A stretch of 64,000 bases of DNA from Tanypteryx hageni. Taxonomy: Eukaryota; Arthropoda; Insecta; Odonata; Petaluridae. Of this stretch, positions 24,930 through 37,507 are shown one piece after another. The stretch spans positions 96,512,207 to 96,576,206 of the forward strand of contig CM054116.1 of the NCBI GenBank assembly GCA_028673005.1, read 5' to 3'. Each line of letters opens with the position of its first letter. Within the stretch, counting starts at the first letter, position 1. Position numbers and translations under genes: made by a program. Under the pieces are notes generated by a model. The model was not told the origin of the DNA. It saw nothing but the letters and a program-made list of their open reading frames with translations, and searched no databases.

Positions 24930-27187
24930 TCACACAGGTAGTCTGTCCATTGACAGGTCCGTGATTATTCATGGTTAAACCTGGTTCTCCATGTACTCCT
25001 ATTTTCCGCTGCCCTCTTCATATCTTGATAACTCTCTTTCCCTTTCAAATCGTCTATCAACTGAAACCTTTTCCTATCTCTTTCCCTTTTTCCATCTAGT
25101 TTTCCTTCTAACACGTCTTTAATCATACTCTTTCCTCAGGTAATGTCCACCTTGCCTTCCTCTTTCTAATAGTCTGTATAATCATTCGCTTCTCTACTAT
25201 TCCTCGTAGCACTTCATCATTTTTCATCCTATCCATTCATTTTATCTTCAGCATTCTCCTCCAAGTCCACATTTCAAAGCTTTCCAAGTATTTGATGTTA
25301 TTTTTCCTTAGCATCCATGTTTCTGCCCCATACAAAATACATAACATTTTATGAACTTCTTGCGGATATCTTCCTTTATATTCCCGTAAGTAGTTGTTTC
25401 TTTCTCCTGAAAGCCGCTTTTGCTTTTCCTATTCTAGTTTTGATCTCATCCATACATTTTGCCTCTCGTGTTATGATACTTCCAAGGTATTTATATCCTG
25501 AAACTTGTTCTAATGGCTTTCCCCCAATAGTTATGTTCAGATTTTATTCTTTGCCCGATATTCGAATGACCTTGGATTTTTCTGTATTTATTTCCATACC
25601 GTATTTTCTATCTGTTATTACTAGTCTATTTATCATTTTCTGGAGTTCCTCTTCCTTTCATGCTAGAAGTACTTGATCATCCGAGTATTTTACTGTTCTT
25701 ATAATCCTTCCTCCAATTTTGAAATCTCCTGTGCCTTCTAATGCTTCATGCATTAGACTTTCTCCATATATATTGAATAGGGTCGGCAATAGGCAGCAGC
25801 TCTGTCTTACTCCTCTACCGATACTTACTCTGCAGGTGTCCGCATTCTCCAACCTGACCTTTACAACTTGATTCACATATAGATTCCTGATCAGTCTTCT
25901 GTCTTTCCAGTCTACACCTATATCCTTGAATATCTTCATCAACATTGCCCAATTTACTCTATCAAAGGCCTTCTGCCAGTCTACGAAACATATGCAGAGA
26001 TCTTGACTGTACTCTATTGTCCTTTCTGATATGATTCTAACTACCCCAATAGCATCTCTAGTTCCTCGTCCTTTTCTGAAACTGAATTGATCTTCCCCTA
26101 GCATTTCTTTTGCCTTTTTCGCCAGCCTTTTATTAAGAATTCTCGTGTTGATCTTCGAAGTGTGTGACAGAAGGCTTATTATTCTGTAGTCTTTTCACTG
26201 CATTGCCTTTGGCTTCTTCTTTAGAGGGATCATTGTTACTTCTAGGAAATCCCGAGGTCACTCTCCAGTGTCGTAAATCTTATTAATTAATTTCGTGATC
26301 GCTTTTAGTCCTTCTGATCCCATGACTTTATGTACTTCAGCTGGTAGTCCATCGCTGCCTGTGGCTTTTCCTTTCTTTAGTTCCACTATCGCTTTTTCTG
26401 CTTCGCTCTCCATAATACTTGGTCCTAAGTTATCTTCTTCAATGTTTTCCTCATCTTCCAGTTCTATTTTTGCCGATCCTGCCTGCTTGCTGCATAGTTC
26501 CTTAATGTATTCTTCCCATACCTGTGCTACATCCTTTGTTTCTGAGACTATCTTCCCATCCGTATTCGTAATTCCTTTACCATGAATTCCATTAGACTTC
26601 TTATCTTCTAATTCCAGTGCCCTAGTGTACATCGTATCGTACCGTCCTAACTACTCCATTTGTTCTATTTCATCACATTTTTCTTTTGGCCAATTTTCTC
26701 TAGCTTTATCTGTTACCCTTCTCAACTCATTGTTTATACGCCTATAGTTGGCTCTACCTTCTTCACTGTTAACGTTTTTCCATTTTCGTCTCTCATCCAT
26801 TTTCTCCAGCATTTCCTTCGTGATCCATGGTTTTCTGATTTTCTTCTCTTGTTTTCCAATCTCTTTATCCAAGGTATCCTTGATACTGGTTTTAATTTCA
26901 TCCCATTCTATATCCACGGTCTGTGGTTTGTTTTCCAAATTTCTTAGGCAATCTTCCAACTTCATGCTGACTACATCCTGCCTTTCTTTCAGTTTTTCTA
27001 GGTCCCAAGTCTGTTTTTCTCTTCTCGTTTTTCTTATTCGTTTGAGCTTTATACTTAGGTCAAGTATTAGAAGGCTGTGATCTGAATCAATGTCTGCTCC
27101 TTGCAATGCCTTGGCGGTCTTTATGCTGTTCCTGAATCTTTGTTTTACTAGGATGTAATCTAGTAATCCCATTGTATATGATGGCAC
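24930..27187 (-). pseudogene. RTE-like non-LTR retrotransposon remnant (endonuclease C-term to RT and tail)
   Basis: Minus strand from 27187: LDYILVKQRFRNSIK..GADIDSDHSLL (end of the APE-type endonuclease), a linker, KKGKATGSDGLPAEV, AFDRVNWAMLMKIFKDIGVD, GVRQSC..LPTLFNIY, then KYSDDQVLLA (RT box A/C, YSDD for YADD), then the Cys/His-poor tail with YKYLGSIIT and DVLEGK. From 27187 to 25658 all blocks share one frame with only a few stops (26651, 26258, about 26195), so the copy is only moderately old. The endonuclease N-terminus is missing. Confidence 0.88.
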
Positions 27188-27229
27188 ATTTCTTCATACA
27201 TTTTTTTTCTTGTCTTAGTGGATCTTTTG

Positions 27230-27918
27230 AGCACATATTTCAAGTAGTTAATTGCAATTTTTTACGAATGAGTTCTTTTGGTAATTTTATACTTGTAGGT
27301 GATTTTAATCTGTCTATTGAATGGCATTCCCCGGACAGTGGCAGTGGCAAAAACGTGAATGATAACTATTTTATTGAACATTTTATTTTGGGCCTCGGAC
27401 TCCGTCAACTCAACTCTCACAAAACTCATAATTTGGCATTGCTGGACTGCCTCGATCACTTTGGGCAAAAATATCTTCAAATCCGACCAGAGTCCCTCGA
27501 CGCTGCCCTTGACCTACCTGCCTCTGGGAAACACCTCAGGGGAGCCACCCCAGCCCGACCTCTCCCAATTTGGTCTAAAGCCCACTGGCCAGACATTAAC
27601 CGCTCCCTCTTTTCCATTCTGTGGTGTATACTCAATTCTTTGAATCCCTCTGATGCTGTGGAATTTTTCTATGATGTCCTATTTGTCGTCATCAAAGACC
27701 ATGTCCCTTTTGCTAAACCTAGGGCAAAAAAATTTCCCCCATGGTATAAGCCGGACACTATTCTTTGTCTGAAAAATAAGAGCAGTGCATGGAACATCTG
27801 GAAGACTTTCCTCATCCCCGTGTCCAAGAAATCCTTCACAGACATGAGGCGACTCTTGAATGTTCTTCTAAGGTGCGACTATAATGATTACACAAACCAA
27901 CAAAATTAAATTTTTTTC
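27230..27918 (+). pseudogene. CR1/L2-like LINE, 5' portion (endonuclease end)
   Basis: The + ORF 27172..27909 contains FGNFILVGDFNLSIEWHSPD (the GDFN box of APE-type endonucleases) and further on FFYDVLF, KDHVPF, PPWY, LRCDYNDY, all typical of the endonuclease-to-RT region. Homology stops where the 27919-30290 element is inserted and resumes at 30291. Confidence 0.8.
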
Positions 27919-30290
27919 TTGGTGCCGGAAAACTGAGAACTGATTTTGGATATATTTGATGTGCTGATTCCAAAAATACCTGGCTTTTTTTCGTAGCAGC
28001 TCTAGTTTTTTAGATACAGGCTAATTGATTTTCGTTTTAATAACAGGCACAAATAATGAAATAATGGTATCTTTACAGGAAACGTGGTACCTATAACTAG
28101 ATTAAATAATTAGGCAATTAGAGTTACTTGGTATTCCTGATGACCGTAAAACTTCGACCTTTTATACCTGCCTAACCCCCACTCCTCCACCACGAACTCA
28201 TCCGCCCTTATTACCTCGTGTCTAGCACTGCCGTACCCGGTTCAGTTTACGATTGTGTTTACGTAGTTGCAATTGTGCTTTCAGTTTGTTTTTGTTTTCG
28301 GCGTTCTTTAGTCATAAAACAGTTAATTAAAACCATGGCATCCACAAGCAGACGTAGCTGTGTGAATCACCCCGACGTTTTTTGTTACGTATGTGGCGAA
28401 TACACTTTGAAAGAAAGCAGAAAACCTATTTCTAACTTTGTGAAACGGTGTTATCTTGCTTATTTCGGCGTCCACTTGGGAGACCAGGATAAAGCTTGGG
28501 CTCCACATTTGGTGTGTAAAACGTGCGTTGAACATTTGCGAGAGTGGACAGTTGGAAAGAGAAAGTGCTTAAAGTTTGGAGTACCAATGGTTTGGAGGGA
28601 ACCGAGGAACCATTACGATGACTGCTATTTTTGTATCGTAAATATCAAAGGCATTAATCGGAACAATAGACACAAATGGACATATCCTGATCTTAATTCA
28701 GCAAAGAGACCGGTACCGCATTCCGACGAAATCCCCATTCCATCATTCAGCAGTCTGCCTAGACTCTCGGGAGACCAAAACCGAACCATCAATGTCTGAT
28801 GAAGGTGAATATGTGCGATCAGACAACGATAGTGATTTTGAAGCAGATTCTGACAAGCCCCAACGTTTCAATCAACAAGAACTGAACGATCTCAGTAGAG
28901 ACCTGAACCTCTCCAAGGAGTCTTCAGAATTACTTGCCTCCAGATTAAAAGAAAAGAATCTGCTTAATCCGGGTACTAGTATTACATTTTATCGTAAAAG
29001 AGAAAAGGATCTGCTGCCCTTTTTCTCTCAGGAAAATAACCTAGTATTCTGTAATGATATAAGAAGACTCTTAGAAGCAATGGGTTTATCAGAATACACA
29101 CCAGACGAATGGCGTCTTTTTATTGATAGCTCAAAACGTAGTTTAAAATGTGTTCTTTTGAACAACCGTAACAGATATGGCACAATACCCATTGGTCATT
29201 CTACCACCTTGAAAGAGGAATACGAGACAATATCACTAGTCCTGAAAAAAATTAAGTATGAAGAACATCAGTGGGTGATTTGTGTCGATCTAAAAATGGT
29301 AAACTTCCTCCTAGACAGCAAAGTGGATACACAAAATATCCTTGTTTTTTATGTCTTTGGGACAGCAGAGCTAAGGATCAGCACTGGGTTAACAAAAATT
29401 GGCCCCTAAGAAACGTCATGGTTCCAGGAAAAGAAAACTTAATCAACGAACCTTTGGTTGCGAGAGAGAAAATCATATTTCCACCTTTGCATATCAAGTT
29501 GGGACTTATGAAGCAATTTGTGAAGGCGTTAAATCGAGATGGACTTTGCTTTGGGTACTTAATACGTAAATTTCCTGGGATTAGCATGGAAAAACTGAAA
29601 GCAGGCATATTAGATGGCCCTCAGATAAGACAGCTTATAAAAGATCCACAATTTACCGCAGCAATGAACGAGATTGAATCTAATGCTTGGTGCTCATTTG
29701 TTAAAGTAGTACAAAATTTTCTTGGCAATCATAAAGCAGAGAATTACACAGAATTAGTGGGAAATATGCTTTCTAAATTTAATATTCTCGGTTGTAACAT
29801 GAGCATAAAACTTCACTACCTCCACAACCACTTAGATCGATTCCCACAAAACCTAGGTGATTACAGTGAAGAACAGGGGGAAAGATTTCATCAGGACATT
29901 AAGACGATGGAAGAACGATATCAAGGAAGATGGGATACCCACATGATGGCCGACTACTGTTGGAGTCTGCAGCGAGACTGTCCTACTAAAGTCCATGCTA
30001 GAAAATCATATAAAAGAAAATTTTTAAGTGATAAGCCATGAATGTATATTTATCTACTTTGTGAATTAAATGCCTTACTTTGTATTCTTTGTTTTTTAAT
30101 GAGCCTTTGTCGCAAATACTAATACTTATAACCTGAAATGTACATGAGTTAAAAAAAAAGATGATTTTTTTCTAAAAGAGGTCAATATAGCGTACCTCAA
30201 AAACTAGATCTGATAGACTAAATCTGACAGTTGTTTTGGATTCTACACCCAAAAATTACCTAAAAACAGTTAAAAAATAGCAGGCACCAA
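27919..30290 (+). mobile_element. Unclassified DNA element with short TIRs and a Cys-rich three-frame ORF, inserted in the LINE
   Basis: Ends TTGGTGCCGG (27919-27928) and CAGGCACCAA (30281-30290) are inverted with one mismatch in ten. 2372 bp. The surrounding LINE resumes at 30291 in the expected order (NPKMFW, INSRRKCSRI), which confirms that this is an insertion. No target duplication could be resolved (left flank attttttttc, right flank aatgtgtgtt). The only coding content is the ORF in the next entry. Confidence 0.7.
28335..30041 (+). pseudogene. Element-encoded Cys-rich protein, two frameshifts, family unassigned
   Basis: Three overlapping frames read as one protein of about 560 residues: from MASTSRRSCVNHP (ATG 28335) to a shift at about 28790, then MSDEGEYVRSDNDSDFEAD.. 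to a shift at about 29315, then QQSGYTKYPCFLCLWDSRA.. to the stop at 30041. The N-terminus holds CYVCGEY, HLVCKTC and DDCYFC, a likely zinc-binding array. The C-terminus holds LHYLHNHLDRFP, LGDYSEEQGERFHQD and GRWDTHMMADYCW, rich in conserved-looking Asp, Glu and His. From memory, similar ORFs are multicopy in arthropod genomes, which fits an element gene; I cannot name the superfamily. Upstream 28218..28334 is also open but probably untranslated. Confidence 0.7.
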
Positions 30291-32206
30291 AATGTGTGTT
30301 GGGCTGTGTTATGTATCTGAGTTCTCAACGTCTACCTTGGCCAACCCAAAATGTTCTGGTCCCTTATTAACAGTCGGCGCAAATGTAGCAGAATCCCTCT
30401 CGAAATTACTTATAATGTTGCTAACACCTCTGGTTCTCATAGGGCCAATCTGTTTATTGATTTCTTCTATAATACTCTTGCCTCTTCACATACTGCAAGT
30501 CCTATCAGCAGTAGTAAATCACTTTCCCTTCAACCCATTTGTCATTTCTCTCTTTCCAATCTTCAAACTTCACAGCAGGAAGTCCAAGTATACTTTTCGA
30601 AGATCTCTCCTACTTGTACCATCGGTCCTGATGGCATTAGTCCTATATTTCTCTGCAAATGCGCTGAATCACTATCTCTTCTACTGTCTTTAACCGTTAC
30701 TTTTCCACTGGCACCTTTCCCTGGCAATGGAAAGCAGCTAACATTGTGCCAATACTTAAGTCGGGTAATAAATCAGATGTTACATCTTACCACCCAGTAT
30801 CTTTACTCCCTATTATTTCATCAGTTTGTGAGAGAATTATTCTCAATAGATTATACTATTTCACTTCTCTGCACCTCTCTCTACTCAACATGGCTTCCTT
30901 CCTGGATGCTCTGGTCTGTCTAAACTTGCTGTCTTTCAGGATCATGTAATTAACTCTTTTAGAGAAAAATCTCAGCTTAACACTGTTTTTCTTGACTTTT
31001 CAAAAGCATTCGACTCACTAAACCATGATCTTTTACTTTTAAAACTTAGTCACCGTTTTGGTATACACGGTAACTTTCTAACACTAATTTCCAGCTTCCT
31101 GTCTGAAAGAACTCAGCGGGTAGTACTCTCCGGAAATGCTTCCCGTTGGGCATCAGTTACTTCCGGTGTTCCTCAAGGTAGTGTCCTTGGGCCCTATCTA
31201 TTCAATCTTTTTATTGATGACTTACCTGATTTGATATCTTCTGACTGGTCCCATACTGACAATTGCAAAATTTTTAAACAAGTAGACTCGATGTCTGATT
31301 CTCAAAAATTTCAGAAGGCTTTGGATACAATATCAAGTTAGAGCGTTAGTTGGGATCTTAAATTAAACCCTTCAAAGTGTAAGACCCTAACCTTTTCTCT
31401 TCGAAAAAATCCGTTGATAGTCAACTACAAATTATATGGCTGTGATTTATCGAGTGTTGATTGTCACAAAGATCTTGGCATTATTGTTGACGCAAAGTTC
31501 AATTTCTCCCCTCATATTACCAAAATAAAAAATAAGGCGATGTCTCTTTTAGGTCTGCTTTATAGATTCACAGATATAATAGACCCCCACACTCTGCGTA
31601 CCTATTTCTGCAGCATCGTCCTACCGACTATTTCTTACTGTTCTCCCATATGGGTAATGTCAGCCTCATCGAATCTTTCTTCTCTTGATAGGGTGCTTAA
31701 TTTCTTTCTTCAAATTGTCCGAGTCCAAATTCCTTCTCTCCATAATGCCTCCAATAATGATGTTCTGACTTCACTTGCCCTCAAGTCTCTTACTGTTCTT
31801 ATAGAAAAAAGTGATCTTTCATTACTTTACAATGTACTGAATGCAAACATTGACTGTCCTGTACTTCTCTCCCTGTTTAACATACGCATACCAAACAGAT
31901 CTACTCGTCTTTCCTGCCTCCTTAATCTCAGTATACCTAGGCTGTCGGTAATCAAACGCTCACTTTCCTTCCGCCTCCCTGCTCTTCTGAACTCATTACA
32001 TCCGAACTCAGATGTATTCAATCAACCTTTAAAAACCTTTGTCTCTTTTCTGTCTTCTCCACTTTAGTTTATTTTATTTTCCTTTTGTTTGTTATTAATT
32101 TATTTTATATTGTTTTCTCTTGAGTTATGTACTTATGGATTTATGGTTATAGATTTCACTGTAAATTGGCCTTTTTGCTGTATGTGAAACATTTATAAAT
32201 AAATAA
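30291..32206 (+). pseudogene. CR1/L2-like LINE, RT portion and 3' tail
   Basis: Continues the LINE at 27230. Blocks in order: SLINSRRKCSRIPLEITYN (30353), CTIGPDGI, YHPVSLLPIISSVCERII (30790), FLDFSKAFDSLNHDLL (30990), SGVPQGSVLGPYLFNLFIDD (31157), a degenerate YADD (HTDN, about 31252), then the open stretch 31414..32067 with LGIIVD, SPHITKIKNKA and the C-terminal NRSTRLSCLL. Frame changes and one stop (about 31339) disable it. It ends in TAAATAAATAAATA at 32193-32206, the short-repeat tail typical of CR1/L2-type LINEs. Confidence 0.85.
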
Positions 32207-33720
32207 ATATTACAAGTGACGTTGTGATATGGCATTCACAACACAATATTGAATGTCTTTTAGTTATAGCAGGAGCGAGAGAGACAGTTCCATTGCTTAA
32301 ATGCAGTGAGTGATCAAGAGATCACGAGCGCGCTGGTGAAAGCGAAGAGTGATCGTGTTGGGATTTGCGATTTACGGTGAGGTTGCGGCGGTATGCGACT
32401 ATCCTTTATCCTTATTTTATTAAATATGTATTTTCCAATCCTAAACATTTGTATTCATAACTATCAAGCATAGGTAAGTCTTATCAAAATGATAAAACCT
32501 CTAATCAACTGAAATTAAAGAATTTTTAAAATTGGTTCTTCATTTTTATCAACTGCATTGGAAATTTACTACAAACTAAAAAATTCATATGAACATAGTC
32601 AGATCCCACTGAAAGCATTAAATTAAAGATTTCACAATAATTTTGCTTTTAATAGTATTCTTTTCATCATGACAGCAATTGAATACCCGCATTGTTAAAG
32701 ATTCCAAATTTTCCTATTTTATCTGAAAAATTACCTTCATTCATTGTAACTTGGAGTGGTTTCAAATTTTGTTACAAATAATTTACTTTATTCTTTCATA
32801 TACAAAATAGAGCTATTCCCGGGTTAATATCTCAAACCTAACTAATCTTGAAATGTAATATTGTAAACCCATGCGTGATTTCCATGTATTTCTTATGGGC
32901 GATATGAAAAGAAAGAACGACATCAAAAATGAGCCCTAAAGAGGACAAATATTGGAATTTGGATAATTCTCTTTAGTTTCATCTGATGACCAATCATTCT
33001 ACCAAATTTTAGGTCTGTAGCAGGAGCATGTACTCTGAGTTACAGTCGATGCAACCGATCGACGGGTTCCTTTTATTATCTTTAATTACGGGTCTCTGGG
33101 TTCCCAGTGTACTTTTTGTGTTATCTATAAAAAATTCTTATATAGGGCATAACCGTTACAACACTAATATTTTAGTCTTAAATATCTGTTAAGTTTATTA
33201 ACTTGAATATAAAATTTTTAGTATGAAAATCCGAATTTTCATACATGGTCATCACAAATGAAAAATGTGCCGAATACTTGGAACTGTTAAAAACGTTTCT
33301 GGTCTGCAGCATATATTTAGAAGTGCCTATAAATTAGTATTCTAAATGAGAAGCACGTATTTAAGGTGGATACGTAACCTCTAAACAAAAAAAATAAAAG
33401 AGTAACTACACATCATTATTTTTTACCAAATTATTTCATTATAACATTAATCGTAATGGAAAATGTAATGTAGATTTTAGCATAATGAAAAACAAAATTG
33501 CTCTTTTGCCTGTAACGAAAAACATGACGAATCATTTTTTTTCATTTGCCAGCACTGGATGAAAGTCATGCATGTAAAAGCTTTTGATTCATTCAAATAT
33601 ATTTTTCATTCCTTGAGAAAATTTGGAGGCATTCATTTTCAGTTTACCCTTTTATAAAAACTAAGTTTTTTATTTATTTTTATGCAAGTTATTCATGAAT
33701 CTTTCTTCTTGTGTTGTTAG
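32207..33720. other. Distal intron 7
   Basis: AT-rich. A short CpG-containing block (about 32265-32400, agcgagagagacag..., gagcgcgctggtgaaagcg, gttgcggcggtatgcg) stands out from its surroundings; nothing else recognised. Confidence 0.5.
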
Positions 33721-33831
33721 GCTAATGAAGCTTCTTGAAGAAATTGCTGCAGAAAAAGAAAACAAGACGATAATATTTGTAGAAACCAAGCGTAAAGTGG
33801 ATGAAATCACCAGAACAATGCGTCAAGATGG
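33721..33831 (+). CDS. Rm62: Gene 1 coding exon 8: motif IV
   Basis: Residues 411-448: LMKLLEEIAAEKENKTIIFV, ETKRKVDEITRTMRQDG. Start of the second RecA domain. Acceptor GTTGTTAG, donor GTGAGT, phase 2 both ends. Confidence 0.96.
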
Positions 33832-34244
33832 GTGAGTATAATGTTACTGCTTAAAATATGTTAAAAATTCATTTTAACTATCATTATTACTATAGCAGTA
33901 AGTATGATTGTTTAAATTAAATCTGTTTTTAAATTTGTTGACTCTGGCCAACAAAGCACTTGATGATTATAAAAAAGTCTTGATGCACTAATTTCCAATA
34001 ACTTGATAACAAAGCACTCATTTAATTTTAACTACAGCTTGGTTCACTATCACCTGCAAGGATTAGTAATCACTAGAGCCCAGATAATGCTAAAGATATG
34101 GCTGGTTTTATATATAAAAATTCTTATGCAAGAAAAAAGGAATAGGCCAGTGAGGTTACAGAGAATGACTGGTATTAAATAAATAATTTGAGTCATTAAT
34201 GTATTGTAAATTTTAATTGAGATTACCCAGTATTACACTGGTAT
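33832..34244. other. Intron 8, proximal part
   Basis: AT-rich intronic DNA from the GTGAGT donor to the truncated end of the mariner; nothing recognised. Confidence 0.6.
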
Positions 34245-35060
34245 TGATTACCTCAGCATCAAAGAAAGCGATCAGCATTGTCTTGACATTTGACCGAACT
34301 TGCCTTGGTTTCTTCTGCCGAGGTGACGACGGTGTCTTAAATTGCGACGACATTTGTTTTGTCTCAGGGTCGTACCCTTAAACCCATGATTCATCACCAG
34401 TGATAATGCTTGGCAAGAAGGTGGCATCATTTTCGACATGTTGCAGAAGTTCGCAGCACACTGCCACATGCTGTTCCCTCTGATCTTGCGTGAGAAGGCG
34501 GGAAACAAGTATTGCCGAAATGCATTTCATCCTAAGATGCTGCGTCAGTATCGCTTGACATGTTCCATATAAAATGTTCGGTTCATCAGCAATCTCTCTG
34601 ATCATCAAACGTCGGTTTTCACGGATTAAAGCATTGACACGGTCAACAGTCTTGTTTGTTCGCATTGTTGATGGCCGACCTGTATGTGGACCGTTGTCGA
34701 CGGAAGTAGGGCCATTTTTGAAGCGTGAATACCACTCAAATGTCTTGAACTGACTTAATGCTGTTTCTCCGAATGCTTGTTGCAGCTTTTCGTAGGTTTC
34801 TGTGGCCGTGTTACCAAGTTGACAACAGAACTTAATGCAAACACATTGCTCCTTCAACACATTCATTTCGCACTATGGCGGATGGTAAAACACACTAGCA
34901 CTGTTGAACAGCTCACTCACCACTGACTCATGCTAACGCCTGTTCCTCGGGTATATCGCATCAGGAGATGTTGCCAAATCTTCTACATAGTTTTCACTTC
35001 GATGCACTTAGTAGTTACTATGTTAAAAATTCTGTACCAGATATTTTTGATCAGCCCTCG
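34245..35060 (-). mobile_element. Mariner-like element, 3' truncated
   Basis: On minus the 5' end CGAGGGCTGATCAAAAATAT starts at 35060, preceded by TA (35061-35062), and looks like a mariner TIR. The transposase starts at 34866 and runs into the sequence before DDE catalysis, then the homology stops at about 34245 with no second TIR. In intron 8. Confidence 0.75.
34260..34866 (-). pseudogene. Mariner transposase, N-terminal two thirds
   Basis: ATG at 34866: NVLKEQCVCIKFCCQLGNTA, YEKLQQAFGETALS, FEWYSRFKNG (first helix-turn-helix), GRPSTMRT, then LTQDQREQHVAVCCELLQ and IITGDESWV (first catalytic Asp) at about 34385. One frame change near 34380, after which YDPETKQMSSQ and SNVKTMLIAFFDAE continue. 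The rest, with the second and third catalytic Asp, is missing. Confidence 0.88.
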
Positions 35061-36852
35061 TATGTATTCTTGCAGAATATTTCCCATTTTCACAAATTTT
35101 CCAAATTCTCTGGCACTCGGCTTGCATCCACATTTTTGTATATCATGTTTCGTAACTCCAGTCAAAAACAATAATCGTCATTAAGACAATAGACTACACT
35201 AAAATTTATGAAAATATTTAGGTATTTTGGGTGCTGAAATTACTGCATCATCTATGTTCTATAGTCTATTCTACCCTTAGAAGACAATGTAATGCTTATG
35301 GCACATGCAGCTGCCAAATTTCTCCTAGAGCCATTGCTTATGTTTTCATCCTGTATTAAACGTTTTAAGAAATAAAACATAATGTTATGTAGATCACTGG
35401 AAGACAGTAAATGTACATGTTTGATCATAATTATTCGTTAATCTTATTGCATAATTATGTATATACCAGAAATTAATGGTAATAGATCAGGTATTTTAAA
35501 ATAAAAGTTGAGTATGAATACACTGGAATTTTTAAATTTCGTGTTGCTTCTGAAATAGGGGATTGCCTTATATTCAAGGTCACCCTATAATCGGGCAAAT
35601 GCTGTAATAGTAAGTTTTTATTTATTGCAATATGAATGGATAAATCAGTATTTTCATTAATGAAACAAAAGATATTCAAAATATATAATCCAACTTCTTA
35701 CTTCTTATATACCAAACATTCCTATGTTTACCACTGAGTTGTCTACTTCTGTCTGCCATTCTCTCAACAGTAAAAAGGTTAAAGCTTAGAAAGACTCCCA
35801 TGCTATTCAACGTCTGGTAGACGCTATGCAACTTTTTATGCCCACGCAAGTAGAAAGGTTATCATAATTATATTATAGTTTTTATTCATATTAAGGTATT
35901 AACTATTTAAAGCTGGTTATAAAAATTTATTTTTATATTTTCACTTGTTTCTCATTAAAAGCAAATTTTTACACCAATTTGGCACGTTTGATTTTAGTCC
36001 AAAAAAATAAACTTCATTCTTTCAGCTATGAAATTGTTTATGTCCCAAGTTCTTATCTTATTTTTAACTAATTTAAAAATGCTATTTTATAATTCCCTGT
36101 ACCATTTCCATGCTTTTCTTATGTGGTAGAAATGAAACAATGAGGTCAGAAATCCTCCATATAAATGATATTTTTAAAGATTTTGAATTTTTTCTATTGG
36201 CTGTATCCAATAGCCTTTCACCATGTCAAATTCCAGGTCTATGCCCTTCTTGAAGTACCTTAACATTTATATCCTATGTAAGAAGCAGTTATTTATAATA
36301 GATAACAAACACCATGCATATATAGATTTAGAGATACCATAAAACTGGGCTACTTTGCTCCAATATTTAAGCCTTTTCAAAAGAAAATCCTCTAAATACT
36401 AAGTAATTCGTTCAAAAAATGAGGCAAGTGATTCCTTTTAAACTGTAACACTCGAAGAACATATTTAAGTGATTTTAGCTTTTTATCATAATTTCTTAAT
36501 GTTTATAAATTTTTGAAAAGTGGGGCAAAGTAACCCATACAGGCGGGCAACTTTGCTCCACATTGAAATCCAATGCTACATTGCTGGATAGACATGGTAA
36601 AGTAAAGTTGAACCATCACATTTTCTCTATTACGATCATAAGAATATGAAGTGCTGATTTGGAGTGAAAAGTTTCAATTTTGGGCCCAAAAAACCCAAAA
36701 AATAAATAAATATTTCTGTATATTACCAAAATTTAATGTTAATTTTTGTATTTTAATTATTTTCTGCAATTGTTATGTACATTTATTGTCTTTTAATCAT
36801 TAAAATATTTATTCCTGCTGTGATTTGTATGAAAAACGTTTATTGGTTGTAG
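35061..36852. other. Intron 8, distal part
   Basis: AT-rich. At 36345-36565 a motif recurs: gggctactttgctccaa, gtggggcaaagtaaccc (inverted) and gggcaactttgctccac, suggesting a small degraded inverted repeat. No coding content recognised. Confidence 0.5.
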
Positions 36853-36914
36853 ATGGCCTGCAATGTGCATTCATGGAGATAAATCTCAACCAGAGAGAGA
36901 TTGGGTTCTTACAG
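36853..36914 (+). CDS. Rm62: Gene 1 coding exon 9
   Basis: Residues 448-469: WPAMCIHGDKSQPERDWVLT. The HGDKSQ (455-460) is the conserved motif IVa region; p68 proteins usually have QQERD where this has QPERD. Acceptor TTGTAG, donor GTAAGT, phase 2 to phase 1. Confidence 0.95.
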
Positions 36915-37507
36915 GTAAGTTTCCATGTAGTCTTAAGAATTATGTAATATTTTAAGGATTATGCTAGGATATTTCATAAAAGACAGCTCGTTTTCTTTTA
37001 TAGAATTATTTCTGTTATGCAATGTTTTGTAATCACCTTTTTTTGCCATTAAAACTGCTAACTCTTTTCACTGTTGAATTAAAACTGCTATTTACTATTG
37101 TTTATAATCTCAAACTTACCTTCTTGCCTTATTAGAAGTAATGAGAGATTGTGAGGTAAGATTAGATTTTTCGTCTGAATTTTAGAATCTTGATATATTT
37201 GTAAAATGTTAACATTTTATCAAAGTGATTCCCATTGGAAAAAATTCTTCAATCAGAAGTTTTTTATTGCATAGTTGGCTTTGAATTTACTATTTATCTT
37301 CTCATTGTTGCATCCTAAAGTTTTCACTAATAAAATATCTGAAATCAGCAAGCCCTATCTGTTATTTTAGCAGTAATAATAATTAATATTAAGTTACTAT
37401 TATTTAACTAACATTATTTTCAATTATATTCATGTGTATTTATGCATTATTTGTTTATTTATTTTAAAAATAGAGCAAACTGTGCACTATTATAAACCAT
37501 TCCGTAT
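36915..37507. other. Intron 9, proximal part
   Basis: AT-rich sequence after the GTAAGT donor; nothing recognised. Confidence 0.6.

Noticed and set aside
24710..24977. TTAACCCCGTTAGTGGACG at 24710 as a piggyBac MITE left end, with GGTTAA at about 24972
   Set aside because: Beyond TTAACC the two ends do not match, and the LINE tail runs through the supposed element.
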